Source of the DNA: JBHENW01 sp046261875
Lineage (GTDB): Bacteria > Acidobacteriota > Thermoanaerobaculia > UBA5066 > Gp7-AA6
Assembly (NCBI GenBank): GCA_046261875.1
Contig: JBHENW010000129.1
Coordinates: 1-12,350, forward strand
Length of the DNA: 12,350 bases
Reading direction: 5' to 3'
The notes beneath the pieces were generated by a model. The model was not told the origin of the DNA and did no database searches. It saw only the letters and a program-made list of their open reading frames with translations. A program made the position numbers and the translations under genes. This document shows, in pieces, positions 6,548-12,350 of the stretch. The number at the start of each line of letters is the position of its first letter. The stretch's first letter is position 1.

Positions 6548-8255
6548 AGATCGCTCCCCCGCCGGAGCGCGGCTCGACGTCCACGGTGCCTCCGTGGAGC
6601 TCGGCGATCCGGGCGACGATCGCAAGGCCCAGACCCGCCCCCTCTCCTTTGGTCGAATAGAACGGAAGGAAGATCTTCTCGCGCAGGTCGGGGGGCACCC
6701 CGGCGCCGCGATCGCCGACGGCGAGCGTGACCTCGCCTTCCGGAGACCTCCCGGAAGACACCTGTATGGCCCCCGCCTCCCCTCGGCGCTCCGGCGGCGT
6801 CGCCTCGACCGCGTTGCGCAGCAGGTTGGACAGCGCCCGACGCAGGAGGGCGGGCGAGCCCTGGATCTGCGGCAACTCCCCCGGCGGCTCGACGGTCACC
6901 CGGGGAAAGAGCACTTCGGTCTCGGCGATGGCGGCCTGGACGACGCTCTCAAGCTCGACGGGCTCCGGCAGGAACTCCTCCGGCCTGGCGAAGAGCAGGA
7001 AATCGCTCGTGATCCGAGCCATCTGCTGGGCTTCGCTACGGATCCGACGAAGGTGCTCGGCTGCACGATCCGGCTGTCGTTGGGCGAGGTCGGCGAATCC
7101 GTCGATGGCGGCGGCGGAGTTGCGGAACTCGTGCGCGGCGCCTGCGGAGACTTCGCCGAGGTCCGCCAGGCGGCGGGCAAGGGCCACGCGGGCCTCGAGG
7201 CGCCGGATCTCGGTCAAGTCCGTGAAGAGCGCCATGACGCCGAGGAAACGGCCGTCCGCGCCTTCGGCCGGCGTCGCGGTCACCCCGAGGACCCGGAGCT
7301 CCGAGCCGGTCCGGCATTCCACCTCGCGGCGGCCCACGACCGAGCGGTTCTCGAGGGTCTCTCGAACGATCTCCCGGAACGGCCCGACCGCGGCCAGCGC
7401 TTTCGAAAAGCTTTCGCCCCGGACCTCCGGAGGGAGCCGCAGGATCTCCCGCCCCGCCTCGTTGAGCTCGACGACCCTGCCGTCGGGCCCGATCGACAGA
7501 AGGCCGGTCGGCAGGTTGCGGGCGAGCGTGCGCGCCGCGGTCTCGAGGTCATCCGCGCGGTGTTTCTCCGCGCGCGCGAGTCGCTGCAGCTCGCGCTCCT
7601 TCTCCGAAAGCGCCGAGACGGTCGCTTCGAATCGCCGGATGACGAAATCCCTCTCGTCCTGATGCTCGCTGCCCCCCGGGGGCGCCGCGCCGGCTGCGGC
7701 GAGGAGGCGGTCGTAAGGGGCGAGGAGCGAGCGGAGGTAGAAACCCGCCAGGATCACCAGCGCCGCGCCGGCCAGCGGAACGAGCCAGGTGAAGGAGCGC
7801 GACAGCGACCTCAGAGTCGCCCCCGGGCCCGGGTCGACGGCGACGGCGTAGAAGCCCTCCGGATGGGCGAAGGTCGAAAGGAGCAGGGAAGGCTGGCGGC
7901 GCCACTCGTGCCGCGTCGTTCCCATGCCCGGCCGCGCGGTGGCCAGAACGGCCGGCGCCTGGAAGTCCTGGCCGGAATGCCGCAGGCGCCGGCCCCGCTG
8001 GTCGTAGGCGCCGACGAACAGGACGTCCGGCTCGATAGCGGCGCGCTCCATCGCGTCGCCGATCTCATCCGGGCGCGAGGAGAACGAGACGCGCCGCAGC
8101 AGCTCGCTCGCCTTCCGTTCCGTCGCGCCCGTGCCCCACTCGACCGCCGCGCGGAGCAGGATCAGCGTGAGGAGGTTCAGGAAGAGAACGAGGAGCAGCG
8201 CCACCCAGAGGAAGAGCCGCGACTCCCGGCGAAAGCTGCGCGGGACGCTGCTCAC
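6465..8255 (-). CDS. Membrane sensor histidine kinase with a PAS domain (NtrB-like catalytic core)
   Basis: This 596-aa two-component sensor has TM1 about 14-36, a periplasmic part about 37-154, TM2 about 155-175, a charged linker with coiled-coil character (about 205-245), PAS about 245-350, a HisKA-type helix and an ATPase domain. The phosphoacceptor is His375 in GAAHEFRNSAAAI, where Ser replaces the usual Pro of HExRNP. The N box is NLLRNAVEA (477-485), G1 DRGAGV (515-520), F box FLPFYSTK (529-536) and G2 GEGAGLGLAI (537-546). The GTG start at 8255 overlaps the prepilin peptidase stop (GTGA); the same frame continues upstream to 8846 but there it is only antisense-like sequence inside the peptidase gene. 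No clear SD, so coupling is likely. No response regulator is adjacent. By position it could control pilus genes, but unlike PilS it has two, not six, membrane helices, so I do not name it pilS. Confidence 0.88.
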   Translation of the reverse strand: MSSVPRSFRRESRLFLWVALLLVLFLNLLTLILLRAAVEWGTGATERKASELLRRVSFSSRPDEIGDAMERAAIEPDVLFVGAYDQRGRRLRHSGQDFQAPAVLATARPGMGTTRHEWRRQPSLLLSTFAHPEGFYAVAVDPGPGATLRSLSRSFTWLVPLAGAALVILAGFYLRSLLAPYDRLLAAAGAAPPGGSEHQDERDFVIRRFEATVSALSEKERELQRLARAEKHRADDLETAARTLARNLPTGLLSIGPDGRVVELNEAGREILRLPPEVRGESFSKALAAVGPFREIVRETLENRSVVGRREVECRTGSELRVLGVTATPAEGADGRFLGVMALFTDLTEIRRLEARVALARRLADLGEVSAGAAHEFRNSAAAIDGFADLAQRQPDRAAEHLRRIRSEAQQMARITSDFLLFARPEEFLPEPVELESVVQAAIAETEVLFPRVTVEPPGELPQIQGSPALLRRALSNLLRNAVEATPPERRGEAGAIQVSSGRSPEGEVTLAVGDRGAGVPPDLREKIFLPFYSTKGEGAGLGLAIVARIAELHGGTVDVEPRSGGGAIFTLRLPVSAPPPGTRTPQRIPDPRSAF

Positions 8256-9058
8256 CCGGCGTCGGCCCCCGCCCACAAAGCCCGGTACCCTTCGAGGACC
8301 TCGGTCCCCCAGAAAACGACGCCCATCGCGCCGAGCGCGAGGAAGACGCCGAAGGGAAGCGGCATGCGCAGGCTTCCGCGCCGAAGCGCGATCAGAAGTA
8401 GCCCGAGCGCCGCGCCGGACACGGAGGCGAAGAGGACCGTGAGCAGGACACCCCAGGGTCCGAGGAAGGCGCCGATCATCCCGAGCATCTTGACGTCGCC
8501 GAGCCCCATCGCCTCGATTCCCCGGAGCTTCTCCCACACCCAGCCCAGGAGGTACAAGGAGCCGGCGCCGAGGGCGGCCCCGACGAGCGACGCGAGCGGC
8601 GAGGGGGGCCCGGAGAGGAACGACAGCGCGAGCCCAACGAAGATCCCCGTGATCGTGATCGCGTCGGGAAGGATCTGGAATTCGGCGTCGATCGCGAGCA
8701 GCGCGAGGCACGCGGAGACCAGGAAGACCCCGGAAAAGAAGGCCGGAAACGTCGGTGCGCGCCAGGCCAGCAGCGCCCAGAGGAGACCGGTGATGAGCTC
8801 GACGGCCGGATAGCGCAACGGAATCCTCGCGCCGCACGTGCGGCACCGGCCGCGCAGGGCCAGCCAGGAGAGGAGAGGCACGTTCTCCAAGGGGCGGATC
8901 GTCACGCCGCAGAAGGGACAGTGCGACGGGGGGCGGACGACGGACTCGCCGCGCGGCAGACGGTGAATGAGCACGTTGAGGAAGCTCCCGACGGTCGCGC
9001 CGAAGGCCCCCGCCGCGAAGACGCCGAAAGCGCCGAGCTCCGAAACGATGGGGCTCAT
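8252..9058 (-). CDS. pilD: Prepilin peptidase / N-methyltransferase (PilD family)
   Basis: This polytopic inner-membrane aspartic protease cleaves prepilin leaders after Gly and methylates the new N-terminus. The 268-aa length is normal. The N-terminus GSFLNVLIHRLPRGES and the zinc-type tetracysteine set C47-P-F-C50 and C72-R-T-C75 mark the methylase-containing bifunctional form. Catalytic aspartates are D124 in LLAIDAEFQILPD and D188 in the GLGDVKM motif. About seven to eight hydrophobic helices are visible. The ATG at 9058 overlaps the stop of the YfhO-like gene (ATGA), and its own stop overlaps the kinase GTG. It would process all five prepilins seen here (FimT, PilV, PilW and the two tandem pilins), each of which has G followed by F or V at a visible or expected site. 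Confidence in the family is very high. Confidence 0.95.
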   Translation of the reverse strand: MSPIVSELGAFGVFAAGAFGATVGSFLNVLIHRLPRGESVVRPPSHCPFCGVTIRPLENVPLLSWLALRGRCRTCGARIPLRYPAVELITGLLWALLAWRAPTFPAFFSGVFLVSACLALLAIDAEFQILPDAITITGIFVGLALSFLSGPPSPLASLVGAALGAGSLYLLGWVWEKLRGIEAMGLGDVKMLGMIGAFLGPWGVLLTVLFASVSGAALGLLLIALRRGSLRMPLPFGVFLALGAMGVVFWGTEVLEGYRALWAGADAG

Positions 9059-11262
9059 CGCCGACGCCCCACGGGGACCGGCTCCCCGCTCCAGAAGAGC
9101 GCGATCAGCGTGAGGACGGCGATACCGGAGAGCGCGGCGCCCGCGTAGACGCTCAGCGGCCGGTAACGGAAGGTGACGCGGTGCGTTCCAGCTGCGAGGG
9201 AGACGGCGCGAAAGACACCGTCCGCGCGCAGCAGCGGGACCGCGCGCCCGTCCGCCTCCGCCGTCCAGCCCGGGTACCAGAGGTCGGCGAGCACGAGTAT
9301 TCCCGGCGAGTTCGCCGTCAGCTCCACGGTCACGCGTTCGGGAGCATCCTCGGCGAGCCGGGCGACGAGCATGGGGCGCGCCGCGGGCGCCGGCTTGAAC
9401 TCCGGCTCGCGGTCGAGGACCACCCGATCCCAGCGCGCCTGCTTCGCCGCCGCGACCTGCCGCCAGGCCAGCGCGGCGTCCGGCTCGATCCGGTAACCGC
9501 CGGCATAGGCGATGCGCGGCCGGTATCGCTCGAGCGGCGCGCGGAAGAACTCCCCGAGCTTCCGGGAAGGAAGCTGCGCGGGGCGCAACGGCGTCCAGAG
9601 GGCGCGCGCGCCCGCACGCCCCGCGGTCTCACCCGGATTCGGGGAGGCGTCGATCGAATCGGCGATCGTCCGGGCTTCCGCCGTCTGGAGGGCCGCGGCC
9701 GTCCGGATCGTGGGAACTCGCAGGAGCAGGTTCGTGTAGCCGAGCAGCGCCTCCCGCTGCCGGCGCAGGATCGCGGCGTCGTCGGCGCCGGCGTTTCCCA
9801 AGACGTGCCGGGCGAGGACGCTCATCGGAGGCGTCAGAACCCGGCCGGCAACCTGCCGCAGGCGATCCGCAGAGGGCGGCTCCGCGCGAATTTCCGTTTC
9901 GGGGACGAATCGGAAGAGCGGACGGCCGGCCGCCGCGAGCGCGACAGCGAGCGAAACGGCGGCGAGCGCCGAGAGCGCGGCCGACACGGAGAAGCTCCGC
10001 AACGGAAGGAGACACGCGAGCAGCGCCAGGACGCCGGTCGCGGCCGCCCCGCGCGCGAGGGGCGGGGCGCTCGATAAAAGAACCAAAGCCAGCGCGCCCG
10101 CGCCGAGCGCCGCGAGGAAAATTCGCGCTCGCCCCTTCGGACGCAGGAATGCCAGGCTGTCGGCGCCCAGCCCGCCCAGCATCGCGAGGCTGAAAGAGGA
10201 AAGCGCGAGCGCCTTTGCCGGATACCGCCAGCGGTCGAGCGGGGGAAGGGCGCGAAGCCAGGAGCTCGGGGGGCCGGCTGCCGCCGCGATCACGCTCGCC
10301 ACTCCGAGCAGAGCGAGCAGCAGCACGAGGCGCCGCCTCTGGGGTTCCACCGGCGCCGCCGCGGCGGCCATCAGGAGGAGCGGGCTGGCGTAGAGCGAAG
10401 CGAGGTAAGGCGTCCCGCTCGCCTCCGGTGAGATACCGGCCAGCGAGGAGAAACCCTGCAGCGTCACGGCGCCGTTCTCCCGCTCGGCCGCGGGCAGCGG
10501 GACACGGCGGTCCGAGGAAAACAGGAGCTCGGCGAGCGGGACGAGCACCCAGCCGGCGAGCGCCGCCCCGAGCATGCCAGCGGCGGCGAACCGCAGGAAG
10601 CGGGCCCCCATGCCGAGCGGCACGAGGCGAGGCGGGTTTTCCGGCCGGGGAAGAAGGAGGAGCACGCCTCCCGCGAGCACGGTCGCCGCGGAGATCTCCG
10701 GGCTCCCGGCCATCGCCTGCAGGCCGAGAAGACCGCCCAGGCCGAGGACGGACATGCGGGTCGGCAGACCCGACCTCGCCAGCGCCGCGACGGCCGGCAG
10801 GTACGCCCAGGCCCCGAAGTGGTTCCAGTAAGCGGAGAGCGAAGCGGAGAAACCGCAGGCGGCGCAGGCGACCGTTCCGAGAAGGGCCCCCGCGTCGGAG
10901 ACGTTCTCCGCCTTCAGGAACTTCCAGGCTCCCCAGCCGGCGATCGCGAAGTGAAGCAGGAGATAGAGGCCCGCCGCCAGCGCCGCGGAGGGGAGCAGAA
11001 AGAAGGCCGTCGGCGGGTAGAAGACACCGGACTGGGCGTTGGCCAGCCAGGGCTCGCCCCCGCCGGAGAGCGGGTTCCAGAGCGGGATGCTCCCCGCGGC
11101 GATCCGGTCGGCCGTGTAGAGCTTGAGCGGAAAGAAGAAGTCCCCCTGGTCGCGGAAGCTCGGCGCGCGACGGAGCGCGAGCGCCGGCCACAGCCAGAGC
11201 ACGGGGGGAAGGAGAGCCGCGGCGGCCAGTCCGGCCGAGGCCAGCGATCGCCGCAGACTCAC
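9055..11262 (-). CDS. YfhO-family polytopic membrane protein (GT-C-like fold), function unassigned
   Basis: This 735-aa protein has a signal-anchor-like first helix followed by FRDQGDFFFPLKLY (36-49), IPLWNPLSGGGEPW and FYPPTAFFLLP. This acidic first extracytoplasmic loop is typical of YfhO-family and related GT-C proteins. Many hydrophobic helices follow to about 445, with PLDRWRYPAK at 341-350. Then comes an extracytoplasmic domain (about 450-700) including SPGILVLADLWYPGWTAEADG, and a final helix (about 704-724). YfhO proteins in Firmicutes are linked to glycosylation of lipoteichoic acid; the substrate here is unknown. It is the first gene of an operon with the prepilin peptidase and the kinase, right after the pilins, so an envelope- or pilus-decorating role is possible but unproven. 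The GTG start at 11262 has no SD and sits just downstream of a TACAAT, suggesting a leaderless message. Confidence 0.82.
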   Translation of the reverse strand: MSLRRSLASAGLAAAALLPPVLWLWPALALRRAPSFRDQGDFFFPLKLYTADRIAAGSIPLWNPLSGGGEPWLANAQSGVFYPPTAFFLLPSAALAAGLYLLLHFAIAGWGAWKFLKAENVSDAGALLGTVACAACGFSASLSAYWNHFGAWAYLPAVAALARSGLPTRMSVLGLGGLLGLQAMAGSPEISAATVLAGGVLLLLPRPENPPRLVPLGMGARFLRFAAAGMLGAALAGWVLVPLAELLFSSDRRVPLPAAERENGAVTLQGFSSLAGISPEASGTPYLASLYASPLLLMAAAAAPVEPQRRRLVLLLALLGVASVIAAAAGPPSSWLRALPPLDRWRYPAKALALSSFSLAMLGGLGADSLAFLRPKGRARIFLAALGAGALALVLLSSAPPLARGAAATGVLALLACLLPLRSFSVSAALSALAAVSLAVALAAAGRPLFRFVPETEIRAEPPSADRLRQVAGRVLTPPMSVLARHVLGNAGADDAAILRRQREALLGYTNLLLRVPTIRTAAALQTAEARTIADSIDASPNPGETAGRAGARALWTPLRPAQLPSRKLGEFFRAPLERYRPRIAYAGGYRIEPDAALAWRQVAAAKQARWDRVVLDREPEFKPAPAARPMLVARLAEDAPERVTVELTANSPGILVLADLWYPGWTAEADGRAVPLLRADGVFRAVSLAAGTHRVTFRYRPLSVYAGAALSGIAVLTLIALFWSGEPVPVGRRR

Positions 11263-11268
11263 GAAATC

Positions 11269-11274
11269 ATTGTA
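11269..11274 (-). promoter_or_regulatory. Possible -10 element for the yfhO-like/pilD/kinase operon (leaderless start)
   Basis: The minus strand reads TACAAT followed by GATTTC and then the GTG start codon at 11262. A -10 hexamer this close to the start codon is the layout of leaderless transcripts, and no SD is present. A CTGACA at 11297-11302 resembles a -35 box but is 22 nt away, longer than the normal spacing, so the assignment is weak. Confidence 0.3.
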
Positions 11275-11308
11275 GCCGGCTGGACCTCGGAGACCGTGTC
11301 AGCGAAGC

Positions 11309-11387
11309 GCCCCTGTTCGCTCGCGGCGCGAGGAGTCTCCCGTCAGCGAGGAGGCTCGCGCCGCGGGAGCGAGAGCGAGTGAGGGGC
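11309..11387. repeat. Long imperfect GC-rich palindrome (hairpin) between the pilins and the yfhO-like operon
   Basis: The two arms fold back on each other over about 79 nt. GCCCCT (11309-11314) pairs with AGGGGC (11382-11387). TTCGCTC (11316-11322) pairs with 11367-11373, with one G-T wobble. GCGGCGCGAG (11323-11332) pairs perfectly with CTCGCGCCGC (11355-11364). The apical 22 nt can add CTCC/GGAG. There is no T-tract on either side, so it is not a standard intrinsic terminator. A near-repeated unit GTCAGCGAAG / GTCAGCGAGG occurs at 11298-11307 and 11342-11351. Possible roles are an mRNA 3'-end stabiliser, a REP-like element or a structured RNA. Confidence 0.55.
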
Positions 11388-11389
11388 CA

Positions 11390-11424
11390 GGCGAGCGGCG
11401 AGCGAGTATGCGAAGCCGCTCGCC
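11390..11424. repeat. Second inverted repeat downstream of the pilin gene
   Basis: GGCGAGCGGC (11390-11399) and GCCGCTCGCC (11415-11424) are exact reverse complements separated by 15 nt. It lies about 40 nt past the stop of the second pilin on the minus strand and directly beside the larger palindrome. Lacking a T-tract, it could still help end or protect the abundant pilin message. The octamer GAGCGAGT in its loop (11400-11407) also occurs at 11373-11380 in the neighbouring palindrome. Confidence 0.5.
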
Positions 11425-11462
11425 GGTGCCGAAGGCAGGTCCCGAACGAGCGAAAGCGACGG

Positions 11463-11945
11463 CTACTGTTGGGTCCCCTCCGGCCACTGCACGAAGGTTC
11501 CGTTGGAGTACACGATGTCGTCGTTGAAGTCGGTCGTCGTGCCGCAGGCGAGCGAATCGGCGGAGCCGTCCCGGCCGTGGCTGCGGATGTTGTAGTTTGC
11601 GCGTCCGGCGTCCACGTTGTAGAGCAGGAATTGGCCCCAGCCATCCCGCTTGGGCGGCAGCGAGATGTAGGTCGGGGTCAAGAGCGTGAAGGACCCGTCG
11701 GACAGAGCCGAGCCGGCCGTCGAGAACAGACCGGCGGCGCAAGCCGCGGCCGGGAAAGCGCCGTTGTCCACGTGGTAAGCCTCGATCGCCGTCGCCAGCG
11801 CGCGCATGTCGGCCATGGACCGTTTCTGCTTCCCTCGCTGCACCGCGTTCAACAGGTTCGGAATCGCGATGGCGGCGAGGATCCCGATGATCGCGATGAC
11901 GATCAGCAGTTCGATCAGCGTGAATCCTGAATGTTTGTTGCGCAT
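11463..11945 (-). CDS. Type IV pilin / GspG-like major pilin, second tandem copy
   Basis: This 160-aa prepilin has a 6-residue-plus-Gly leader MRNKHSG and then FTLIELLIVIAIIGILAAIA: textbook cleavage at G7/F8 and Glu at mature +5. The helix leads into IPNLLNAVQRGKQKRSMAD. The C-terminal half follows the T2SS-G pattern, with LPPKRDGWGQFLLYN then YNIRSHGRDG. It continues with CGTTTDFNDDIVYSNG, an acidic stretch like the calcium site of GspG-type pilins. It ends FVQWPEGTQQ. Cys69 and Cys134 are conserved in the neighbouring copy and could form a disulfide. Major-pilin rank is inferred from composition, length and duplication. Initiation is odd: only the T-tract of a hairpin and AG precede the ATG, so there is no normally placed SD. 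Confidence 0.9.
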   Translation of the reverse strand: MRNKHSGFTLIELLIVIAIIGILAAIAIPNLLNAVQRGKQKRSMADMRALATAIEAYHVDNGAFPAAACAAGLFSTAGSALSDGSFTLLTPTYISLPPKRDGWGQFLLYNVDAGRANYNIRSHGRDGSADSLACGTTTDFNDDIVYSNGTFVQWPEGTQQ

Positions 11946-11947
11946 CT

Positions 11948-11979
11948 AAAAAAACGGTCCCGATTTCTCGGGACCGTTT
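11948..11979 (-). terminator. Intrinsic-terminator-like hairpin between the two pilin genes
   Basis: On the minus strand AAACGGTCCCGA, loop GAAA, TCGGGACCGTTT form a perfect 12-bp stem (11952-11979) capped by a GNRA tetraloop, followed by further T residues to 11948 (seven T in total). This is a classic intrinsic terminator, 22 nt after the stop of the upstream pilin. It ends 2 nt before the ATG of the downstream pilin, so the two genes must either be joined by readthrough or have this structure in the 5' leader. In the plus direction the hairpin is followed by only a few scattered T residues. Confidence 0.85.
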
Positions 11980-11984
11980 CCTCT
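11980..11984 (-). promoter_or_regulatory. Possible Shine-Dalgarno for the second pilin, separated from the ATG by the hairpin
   Basis: AGAGG on the minus strand directly precedes the stem. In linear sequence it is too far (34 nt) from the ATG at 11945. If the 28-nt hairpin forms, only TTTTAG (6 nt) remains between AGAGG and ATG, which is optimal spacing. The role is inferred from geometry alone. Confidence 0.35.
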
Positions 11985-12001
11985 GCCAGTTTGTGACTCC
12001 C

Positions 12002-12350
12002 TTACTGCTGGGTCCCCTCGGGCCACTGGACGAAGGTCCCGTTGGAGTAGAGGATGTCGTCGTTGAAGTCGGTCGTGGTGCCGCAGACGATCGTATCGGC
12101 GCCCTTGTCGCGACCCTTGCTCTGGATGTTGTAGTTCCCGCCGGTCGCCTGGAGGCTATAGAGGAAGAACTCGCCCCAGCCGTCCTGCTTCGGGGGCTGC
12201 GCGATGTACGTCGGGGTCAGGCGGGTGAAGCCGTCCACGGTGACGGCGGTTCCCACGGTCGTCCAGATACCGGCGGCGCAAGCGGCCGGCGGATACTGGT
12301 TGTTGTCGACCGCGTACGCCTCGACGGCGGTCGCCAGGGCGCGCATGTCC
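12002..12350 (-). CDS. Type IV pilin / GspG-like major pilin, first tandem copy, 5' end cut by the window edge
   Basis: These are the C-terminal 115 or so residues of a pilin closely related to the copy at 11463-11945. The frame is open to the right edge (an Asp codon precedes MRALATAVEAY), so the Met at 12346 is internal and the prepilin leader and helix lie outside the window. Without gaps, about 78 of 114 residues match the other copy by eye. The last 25 residues (from GTTTDFNDD to the end) differ at one position, while the middle (equivalent to residues 60-130) carries most differences. The two cysteines, the DGWG motif and the acidic NDD stretch are all kept. TAA ends the gene 22 nt before the terminator-like hairpin. 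As the promoter-proximal copy with its own terminator, it is probably the more abundant one (inference). Confidence 0.88.
   Translation of the reverse strand, partial: DMRALATAVEAYAVDNNQYPPAACAAGIWTTVGTAVTVDGFTRLTPTYIAQPPKQDGWGEFFLYSLQATGGNYNIQSKGRDKGADTIVCGTTTDFNDDILYSNGTFVQWPEGTQQ

Noticed and set aside
6594..8813. A 739-codon open frame on the plus strand opposite the kinase and peptidase genes
   Set aside because: It spans the antisense of two well-supported genes, has low-complexity charged sequence and no recognisable domain.
8256..8846. Upstream extension of the kinase reading frame
   Set aside because: The added residues lie in another frame of the prepilin peptidase gene and look like shadow sequence; the GTG at 8255 forms a 4-nt overlap like the other junctions and is followed by a proper membrane anchor.
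9629..11191. A 520-codon minus-strand frame inside the yfhO-like gene
   Set aside because: Alternate-frame shadow, rich in Arg/Ala/Pro, with no membrane pattern.
12002..12346. Pilin fragment treated as a complete 114-aa protein starting at 12346
   Set aside because: The frame continues to the window edge and this Met corresponds to internal Met47 of the neighbouring pilin, so the gene is only truncated by the window.
1..12350. CRISPR arrays, tRNA/rRNA genes, insertion sequences, prophage genes
   Set aside because: None seen: no regularly spaced repeats, no cloverleaf or rRNA-like stretches, and no transposase or integrase motifs in any plausible gene.

Overview
This is a GC-rich bacterial type IV pilus (T4P) locus, roughly two-thirds G+C by eye, with tightly packed, mostly overlapping genes. 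Family-level features point to a Gram-negative-type bacterium: FimT/PilV/PilW minor prepilins, PilT-type retraction ATPases, a PilD prepilin peptidase and GspG-like major pilins. The tandem pilins ending in a YSNG...WPEG tail and a HEAT-repeat/PilT fusion remind me of Acidobacteriota (Thermoanaerobaculia-like) or neighbouring phyla. That placement is inference and needs a database comparison. I see no rRNA, tRNA, CRISPR, transposase or phage gene.

Layout, left to right. (1) Positions 1-2512, minus strand: a minor-prepilin operon read right to left as fimT/gspH-like, pilV-like, pilW-like. Each pair overlaps by 4 nt (ATGA), and pilW runs off the left edge only a few residues before its expected end. 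(2) Positions 2513-2777: a divergent intergenic region with a perfect TATAAT for the minus-strand operon and a small inverted repeat. (3) Positions 2778-6547, plus strand: two overlapping PilT-family ATPase genes. The first has about 445 residues of HEAT-like repeats fused in front of the motor. The second has a disordered N-terminus with two ERRxGxDRR motifs. (4) Positions 6465-11262, minus strand: a three-gene operon read right to left as a YfhO-family polytopic membrane protein, a PilD-type prepilin peptidase and a PAS-containing sensor histidine kinase, again joined by 4-nt overlaps. The kinase 3' end overlaps the 3' end of the second pilT by 83 nt in convergent orientation. (5) Positions 11263-11462: an intergenic region dominated by large GC-rich palindromes. 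(6) Positions 11463-12350, minus strand: two tandem GspG/PilA-like pilin genes about two-thirds identical, the upstream one cut by the right window edge. They are separated by a perfect 12-bp hairpin with a T-tract that abuts the start codon of the second.

How the genes fit together: the tandem pilins are probable major subunits, and FimT/PilV/PilW would prime or cap the fibre. The prepilin peptidase cleaves and N-methylates all of them, and the two PilT-type ATPases would power retraction. The histidine kinase could tune expression, and the YfhO-like protein may modify an envelope or pilus component. The extension ATPase (PilB), platform protein (PilC), secretin (PilQ), alignment proteins (PilMNOP) and a response regulator are not in this window.

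The most unusual items are the HEAT-PilT fusion, the hairpin lying between a Shine-Dalgarno (SD) sequence and the second pilin ATG, the YfhO gene coupled to the prepilin peptidase, and the palindromic element between the pilins and that operon.
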